Shown here in pieces: positions 56,291 through 64,000 of a DNA stretch of 64,000 nt; within the stretch, counting starts at the first letter, position 1; each line of letters starts with the position of its first letter. Position numbers and translations under genes: made by a program. The notes beneath the pieces are model-generated. The model had not been told where the DNA came from. It ran no database searches and saw only the letters and a program-made list of their open reading frames with translations. The stretch comes from Agelas oroides (Eukaryota > Porifera > Demospongiae > Agelasida > Agelasidae). The stretch is from contig OX422185.1 in assembly GCA_949130485.1 (NCBI GenBank), positions 12,183,118 to 12,247,117 of the forward strand, in the 5' to 3' direction.

Positions 56291-56850
56291 TTGACTCTAC
56301 TTGACTGTACTACACTCTACCTTGGTTCTACTACATTCTACCACGGCTCCACGAGACTCTACTTGACTCTACTGCATTCTACCATGGCTCTACTTGGTAC
56401 TACATTACTCTACTACATGCTACCGTGGCTCTCCTTGGCTCTACATGACTCTACTACACTCTACCATGGCTCTACTCCATTGTACCATGGCTGTACTTGA
56501 CACTACATGACTCTACTACATTCTACCATGGCTCTACGTGACTCTACTACACTGTACCATGGCTCAACTTGGCTCTACTTGACTCTACTACACTCTACCA
56601 TGGCTCTACTCCATTGTACCATGGCTCTACTTGACACTACATGATTCTACTGAATTCTACCACGGTTCTACTTGCCTCTACTACACTCTACGATGCCTCT
56701 GCTTGGCTCCACCTGACTCTACTACATTATAGCATTGCTAGACCTGGCTCTACTTGTCTCTACTACACTCTACCTTGTCTCCACTACATCCTACCGTGGA
56801 TCCACGTGACTCTACTTGACTCTCCCACACTCTACCATGGCTCTACCATG
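56291..56850 (+). repeat. P-Q composite, copy 6 (31 bp shorter)
   Basis: P-to-Q spacing is 350 bp instead of 381. Exactly one unit (10+10+11 bp) is missing at about 56386-56394. Confidence 0.85.
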
Positions 56851-58064
56851 CTCTACTACACTCTACCATGGCTCTACTTGGCTCTACTTGAGTCCACTAC
56901 ACTCTACCATGGCTCTACTTGGCTCTACTTGACTCTACTACACTCTACCATGGCTCTACTCCATTGTCTATCATGGCTCTACTTCACACTACATGACTCT
57001 ACTACATTCTACCATGGCTCTACTTGGCTCTACTTGACTCTACTACACTCTACCATGTCTCTACTAAATTCTACCATAGCTCCACGTGACTCTACGTGAC
57101 TCTACTGCATTCTACCATAGCTCTACTTGACTCTGTATGCCTCTACTACATTGTACCATGGCTCTACTTGACTCTACATGATTCTACTACATTCTGCCAT
57201 GGCTCTACTTGACTCTACTTGACTGTACTACACTCTACCATTGCTCTACTACATTCTAACATGGCTCCACGTGACTCTACTTGACTCTACTAAACACTAC
57301 CTTGGCTCTAACTTGCTCTACTACATTCTACCATGGCTCTACTTGACTCTACATGACTACTATACTCTACCATGGCTCTACTTGACTCTACTTGACTCTA
57401 CTATACACTCTATCATGGCTCTACTTGGCTCTACTTGAGTCCACTACACTCTACCTTGGCTCTACTTGGCTCTACTTGACTCGACTACACTCTACCATGG
57501 CTCTACTCCATTGTATATTATGGCTCTACTTCACACTACATGACTCTACTACATTCTACCATGGCTCTACTTGACTCCACTACACTCTACCATGGCTCAA
57601 CTTGGCTCTACTTGATTCTACTACACTCTACCATAGCTCTACTCCATTCTACCATGGCTCTACCTGACATTACATGATTCTACTAAATGCTACCATGGCT
57701 CTTCGTGATTTTACTTGACTCTCCTACACTCTACCATTGCTCTACTTGGCTCTACTACACTCTACCATGGCTCTACTTGGATATACTTGACTCTACTCCA
57801 CTCTACCATGGCTCTACTTGTCTCTACTTGACTGTACTACACTCTACCATGTCTCTACTACATTCTACCATGGCTCCACGTGACTCTACTTGACTCTACT
57901 ACACTCTACGATGTCTCTACTACATTCTATCATGGCTCCACATGACTCTACGTGACTCTACTACATTCTACCATAGCTCTACTTGCCTCTGTATGTCTCT
58001 ACTACATTCTACCATAGCTCTACGTGACGCTACTTGACTCTACTACATTCTGCCATGGCTCTAC

Positions 58065-58620
58065 TTGACTCTACTTGACTGTACTACACTCTACCTTGGT
58101 TCTACTACATTCTACCACGGCTCCACGAGACTCTACTTGACTCTACTGCATTCTACCATGGCTCTACTTGGTACTACATTACTCTACTACATGCTACCGT
58201 GGCTCTCCTTGGCTCTACATGACTCTACTACACTCTACCATGGCTCTACTCCATTGTACCATGGCTGTACTTGACACTACATGACTCTACTACATTCTAC
58301 CATGGCTCTACGTGACTCTACTACACTGTACCATGGCTCAACTTGGCTCTACTTGACTCTACTACACTCTACCATGGCTCTACTCCATTGTACCATGGCT
58401 CTACTTGACACTACATGATTCTACTGAATTCTACCACGGTTCTACTTGCCTCTACTACACTCTACGATGCCTCTGCTTGGCTCCACCTGACTCTACTACA
58501 TTATAGCATTGCTAGACCTGGCTCTACTTGTCTCTACTACACTCTACCTTGTCTCCACTACATCCTACCGTGGATCCACGTGACTCTACTTGACTCTCCC
58601 ACACTCTACCATGGCTCTAC
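58065..58620 (+). repeat. P-Q composite, copy 7 (31 bp shorter)
   Basis: This lies 1774 bp after copy 6 and carries the same 31 bp deletion. Confidence 0.85.
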
Positions 58621-60163
58621 CATGCTCTACTACACTCTACCATGGCTCTACTTGGCTCTACTTGAGTCCACTACACTCTACCATGGCTCTACTTGGCTCT
58701 ACTTGACTCTACTACACTCTACCATGGCTCTACTCCATTGTCTATCATGGCTCTACTTCACACTACATGACTCTACTACATTCTACCATGGCTCTACTTG
58801 GCTCTACTTGACTCTACTACACTCTACCATGTCTCTACTAAATTCTACCATAGCTCCACGTGACTCTACGTGACTCTACTGCATTCTACCATAGCTCTAC
58901 TTGACTCTGTATGCCTCTACTACATTGTACCATGGCTCTACTTGACTCTACATGATTCTACTACATTCTGCCATGGCTCTACTTGACTCTACTTGACTGT
59001 ACTACACTCTACCATTGCTCTACTACATTCTAACATGGCTCCACGTGACTCTACTTGACTCTACTAAACACTACCTTGGCTCTAACTTGCTCTACTACAT
59101 TCTACCATGGCTCTACTTGACTCTACATGACTACTATACTCTACCATGGCTCTACTTGACTCTACTTGACTCTACTACACTCTATCATGGCTCTACTTGG
59201 CTCTACTTGAGTCCACTACACTCTACCTTGGCTCTACTTGGCTCTACTTGACTCGACTACACTCTACCATGGCTCTACTCCATTGTATATTATGGCTCTA
59301 CTTCACACTACATGACTCTACTACATTCTACCATGGCTCTACTTGACTCCACTACACTCTACCATGGCTCAACTTGGCTCTACTTGATTCTACTACACTC
59401 TACCATAGCTCTACTCCATTCTACCATGGCTCTACCTGACATTACATGATTCTACTAAATGCTACCATGGCTCTTCGTGATTTTACTTGACTCTCCTACA
59501 CTCTACCATTGCTCTACTTGGCTCTACTACACTCTACCATGGCTCTACTTGGATATACTTGACTCTACTACACTCTACCATGGCTCTACTTGTCTCTACT
59601 TGACTGTACTACACTCTACCATGTCTCTACTACATTCTACCATGGCTCCACGTGACTCTACTTGACTCTACTACATTCTACGATAGCTCTACTTGACTCT
59701 GTATACCTCTGCTACATTCTACCATGTCTATACTTGACTCTACCTGACTGTATTACACTCTACCTTGGCTCTACTACATTCTATCATGGCTCCACGTGAC
59801 TCTACTTCACTCTACTGCATTCTACCATGGCTCTGCCTGGCTCTACTACATTTTACCATGGCTCTACTTGGCTCTGCATGTCTCTACTACATGCTACCGT
59901 AGCTCTACGTGGCTCTACCTGATTCTACTACACTCTACCATGTCTCTTCTCCATAGTACCATGTCTCTACTTGACACTACATGACTACTAAATTCTACCA
60001 TCGCTCTACTTGGCTCTACTTGACTCTACTACACTCTACCATGACTCTACTTGGCTCTACGTGACTCTACCACACTCTACCGTGGCTCTACTTGGTTCTA
60101 CTTGACTCTACTACACTCTACCATGGCTCTACTCCATTGTATCATGGCTTTACTTGACACTAC

Positions 60164-60657
60164 ATGACTCTACTACATTCCACCATGGCTCTACTTGATT
60201 CTACTACACTCTACGATGGCTCTACTTGGCTCTACTTGACTCTACTACACTATATCATTGCTAGACCTGGCTCTACTTGTCTCTACTACACTCTACCTTG
60301 GCTCTACTACATCCTACCATGGATCCACGTGACTCTACTTGACTCTCCTACATTCTACCATGGCTCTACCTTGCTGTACTACATTGTACCATGGCTCTTC
60401 TTGACTCTACATGACTCTACTACATTCTACCATGGCTCTACTTGACTCTACTACACTCTACGATGGCTCTACTTGGCTCTACTCGACTCTACTACACTAT
60501 ATCATTGCTAGAAGTGGCTCTACTTGTCTCTACTACACTCTACCTTGGCTCTACTACATCCTACCATGGATCCACGTGACTCTACTTGACTCTCCTACAC
60601 TCTACTATGGCTCTACCTTGCTCTACTACATTCTACCATGGCTCTACACGACTCTAT
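60164..60657 (+). repeat. 247 bp higher-order pair
   Basis: Copies start at 60164 and 60411. The segment matches 53911 onward (offset 6253 for the first copy, 6006 for the second), with one 247 bp copy fewer. Confidence 0.85.
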
Positions 60658-61814
60658 ATGACTCTAATACATTCAACAATGGCTCTACTTGGCTCTGCTT
60701 GACTCTACTACACTGTACCAAGGCTCTACTCCATTGTACCATGGCTCTACTTGACACTACATGATTCTACTGAATTCTACCATGGCTCTTCTTGACTCTA
60801 CTTGACTCTCCTACACTCTACAATTGCTCTACTACCATGGCTATACGTGACTCTACTTGACTCTACTACACTCTACCATGGCTCAACTTGGCTCTACTTG
60901 ACTCTACTACACACTACCATGGCTGTACTACATTGTACCATGGCTCTACTTGACACTACATGATTCTACTGAATTCTACCATTGTTGTACATGACTCTAC
61001 TACAGTCTACGATGCCTGTACTTGGCTCTACTTGACTCTACTACACTATATCATTGCTAGACCTGGTTCTACTTGTCTCTACTACACTCTACATTGTCTC
61101 TACTACATCCTACCATGGATCCACGTGACTCTACTTGACCCTCCCACACTCTAACATGACTCTACCATGCTCTACTACATTCTACCATGGCTCTACTTGA
61201 CTCTACTTGACTCTATTACACTCTACCATGGCTCAACTTGGCTCTACTTCATCCACTACACTCTACCTTGGCTCTACTTGGCTCTACTTGACTCTACTAC
61301 ACTCTACCATGGCTCTACTCCATTGTATATCATGGCTCTACTTCACACTACATGACTCTACTACATTCTACCATGGCTCTACTTGACTCTACCACACTCT
61401 ACCATGGCTCAACTTGGCTCTACTTGATTCTACTACACTCTACCATGGCTCTACTCCATTGTACCATGGCTCTACTTGACATTACATGATTCTACTGAAT
61501 TCTACCATGGCTCTTCTTGACTCTACTTGACTCTCCTACACTCTACCATTGCTCTACTTGGGTCTACTACACCCTACCATGGCTCTATCTGGCTCTACGT
61601 GACTCTACTACACACTATCATGGCTCTACTTGACTCTTCAACACTCTACCATGGCTCTACTCCATTGTACCATGGCTCTACTTGACACTACATGATTCTA
61701 CTGAATTCTACCATGGCTCTTCTTGACTCTACTTGACTCTCCTACACTCTACAATTGCTCTACTTGGCTCTACTACACACTACCATGGCTCTACTTGGCT
61801 CTACTTGACTCTAC

Positions 61815-63845
61815 TACACTCTACGATGTCTCTACTACATTCTATCATGGCTCCACATGACTCTACGTGACTCTACTACATTCTACCATAGCTCTACTTG
61901 CCTCTGTATGTCTCTACTACATTCTACCATAGCTCTACGTGACGCTACTTGACTCTACTACATTCTGCCATGGCTCTACTTGACTCTACTTGACTGTACT
62001 ACACTCTACCTTGGTTCTACTACATTCTACCATGGCTCCACGAGACTCTACTTGACTCTACTGCATTCTACCATGGCTCTACTTGGTACTACATTACTCT
62101 ACTACATGCTACCGTGGCTCTCCTTGGCTCTACATGACTCTACTACACTCTACCATGGCTCTACTCCATTGTACCATGGCTGTACTTGACACTACATGAC
62201 TCTACTACATTCTACCATGGCTCTACGTGACTCTACTACACTGTACCATGGCTCAACTTGGCTCTACTTGACTCTACTACACTCTACCATGGCTCTACTC
62301 CATTGTACCATGGCTCTACTTGACACTACATGATTCTACTGAATTCTACCACGGTTCTACTTGCCTCTACTACACTCTACGATGCCTCTGCTTGGCTCCA
62401 CCTGACTCTACTACATTATAGCATTGCTAGACCTGGCTCTACTTGTCTCTACTACACTCTACCTTGTCTCCACTACATCCTACCGTGGATCCACGTGACT
62501 CTACTTGACTCTCCTACACTCTACCATGGCTCTACCATGCTCTACTACACTCTACCATGGCTCTACTTGGCTCTACTTGAGTCCACTACACTCTACCATG
62601 GCTCTACTTGGCTCTACTTGACTCTACTACACTCTACCATGGCTCTACTCCATTGTCTATCATGGCTCTACTTCACACTACATGACTCTACTACATTCTA
62701 CCATGGCTCTACTTGGCTCTACTTGACTCTACTACACTCTACCATGTCTCTACTAAATTCTACCATAGCTCCACGTGACTCTACGTGACTCTACTGCATT
62801 CTACCATAGCTCTACTTGACTCTGTATGCCTCTACTACATTGTACCATGGCTCTACTTGACTCTACATGATTCTACTACATTCTGCCATGGCTCTACTTG
62901 ACTCTACTTGACTGTACTACACTCTACCATTGCTCTACTATATTCTAACATGGCTCCACGTGACTCTACTTGACTCTACTAAACACTACCTTGGCTCTAA
63001 CTTGCTCTACTACATTCTACCATGGCTCTACTTGACTCTACATGACTACTATACTCTACCATGGCTCTACTTGACTCTACTTGACTCTACTACACTCTAT
63101 CATGGCTCTACTTGGCTCTACTTGAGTCCACTACACTCTACCTTGGCTCTACTTGGCTCTACTTGACTCGACTACACTCTACCATGGCTCTACTCCATTG
63201 TATATTATGGCTCTACTTCACACTACATGACTCTACTACATTCTACCATGGCTCTACTTGACTCCACTACACTCTACCATGGCTCAACTTGGCTCTACTT
63301 GATTCTACTACACTCTACCATAGCTCTACTCCATCCTACCATGGCTCTACCTGACATTACATGATTCTACTAAATGCTACCATGGCTCTTCGTGATTTTA
63401 CTTGACTCTCCTACACTCTACCATTGCTCTACTTGGCTCTACTACACTCTACCATGGCTCTACTTGGATATACTTGACTCTACTACACTCTACCATGGCT
63501 CTACTTGTCTCTACTTGACTGTACTACACTCTACCATGTCTCTACTACATTCTACCATGGCTCCACGTGACTCTACTCGACTCTACTACATTCTACGATA
63601 GCTCTACGTGACTCTGTATACCTCTGCTACATTCTACCATGTCTATACTTGACTCTACCTGACTGTATTACACTCTACCTTGGCTCTACTACATTCTATC
63701 ATGGCTCCACGTGACTCTACTTCACTCTACTGCATTCTACCATGGCTCTGCCTGGCTCTACTACATTTTACCATGGCTCTACTTGGCTCTGCATGTCGTT
63801 ACTACATGCTACCGTAGCTCTACGTGGCTCTACCTGATTCTACTA
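61815..63845 (+). repeat. 3915 bp tandem unit, copy 2 (internally deleted)
   Basis: Matches 57900 onward with a handful of substitutions (for example at 62034, 62515, 62941, 63335, 63569 and 63608). At about 63845 it leaves the parent, which continues CACTCTACCATGTCTCTTC at 59930. It joins CATTCTACCATGGCTC as at 61178. About 1.25 kb of the parent is skipped. The array runs off the right edge. Confidence 0.85.
61980..62530 (+). repeat. P-Q composite, copy 8 (31 bp shorter)
   Basis: This lies 3915 bp after copy 7 with the same 31 bp deletion. CCACGG upstream of the P marker has become CCATGG (62031). Confidence 0.85.
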
Positions 63846-64000
63846 CATTCTACCATGGCTCTACTTGACTCTACTTGACTCTATTACACTCTACCATGGC
63901 TCAACTTGGCTCTACTTGATCCACTACACTCTACCTTGGCTCTACTTGGCTCTACTTGACTCTACTACACTCTACCATGGCTCTACTCCATTGTATATCA
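63846..64000 (+). repeat. TR2, window end
   Basis: This resembles 61180-61334 and 55540-55690, including CTCTATTACACTC and CTTGATCCACTAC. It continues beyond the window. Confidence 0.8.

Larger units (their letters stand above)
51981..57899 (+). repeat. TR2 right forward block, 52-57.9 kb
   Basis: It starts with a P-Q composite. It holds the only 247 bp triplet I see (53911-54686) and a pair of modules 434 bp apart (54837 and 55271, both with CATTGTTCTACATGAC). The portion from 56291 to about 57899 is the first copy of a 1774 bp tandem duplication. Confidence 0.82.
57900..61814 (+). repeat. 3915 bp tandem unit, copy 1
   Basis: It starts at CTACGATGTCTCTAC (57905) and recurs from 61815 at an offset of 3915. 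Its first 1.77 kb is also the second copy of the 1774 bp duplication of 56.29-57.9 kb (offset 1774, then 1772 after a 2 bp TA difference at 57402). It contains P-Q at 58065 and the 247 bp pair at 60164. Confidence 0.87.

Noticed and set aside
56641..57099. 152-codon frame, also at 25463, 52365, 58415 and 62330, repeated with high identity
   Set aside because: Its conservation is explained by recent duplication of the DNA. The peptide is a rotating-frame reading of the 31 bp unit, and the frame ends at the TGA of ACTTGA like every other frame here. Unit indels of 31 bp would shift the frame, so there is no sign of coding selection.
775..64000. Possible CRISPR array, because repeats of about 31 bp recur
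   Set aside because: There are no unique spacers; repeats abut directly and vary throughout. There is no leader and no cas genes.
775..64000. CENP-B box or other known centromere motif
   Set aside because: I saw no sequence resembling the CENP-B box core in the TR2 units. The E-box similarity to CDEI is too short to assign centromere function.

Overview
This 64 kb window is almost entirely tandemly repeated satellite DNA. I found no gene that I would call real on either strand: no protein with a recognisable domain, no rRNA, tRNA, CRISPR array or transposon. It looks like a constitutive-heterochromatin, pericentromeric or subtelomeric array from a eukaryote. A GACA-type simple repeat and CpG-to-CpA style variation suggest a genome with cytosine methylation, perhaps an animal, but the sequence does not identify the lineage.

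Two repeat families make up the window. TR1 (1-774) is a GACGGACAA / GACAGACA simple satellite that runs off the left edge. TR2 (about 775-64000) is a satellite whose usual unit is about 31 bp. That unit is three 10-11 bp sub-monomers, each starting with CTCTAC: CTCTACCATGG, CTCTACTTGA and CTCTACTACA. About 41 bp versions carry one extra sub-monomer. TR2 falls into three orientation blocks: forward (775-8816), inverted (8818 to about 15172) and forward again (about 15173-64000). The first inversion joint is a near-perfect palindrome around base 8817. The second joint is abrupt and not palindromic.

The left forward block is the most diverged. It holds an old duplication of about 3.4 kb, and the second copy contains a 130 bp patch of TR1-type repeat (7102-7231) that the first copy lacks. 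The inverted block carries a long, collinear inverted copy of the 4.0-6.2 kb stretch. The right block is younger and more homogeneous. It is a mosaic of nested multi-kilobase duplications with offsets of 247, 866, 1774, 3915, 4662, about 13.7 kb and 21.9 kb. Several breakpoints fall inside shared CTCTAC sub-monomers, as expected for unequal exchange or replication template switching.

All open reading frames here are explained by repeat composition. TR1 has almost no T on the + strand, so stop codons are rare. The TR2 unit is not a multiple of three and carries its stop (TGA of CTTGAC) in one phase only, so frames rotate and stay open for about 31 codons or multiples of that. All comparisons were made by eye; identities and copy counts are approximate.
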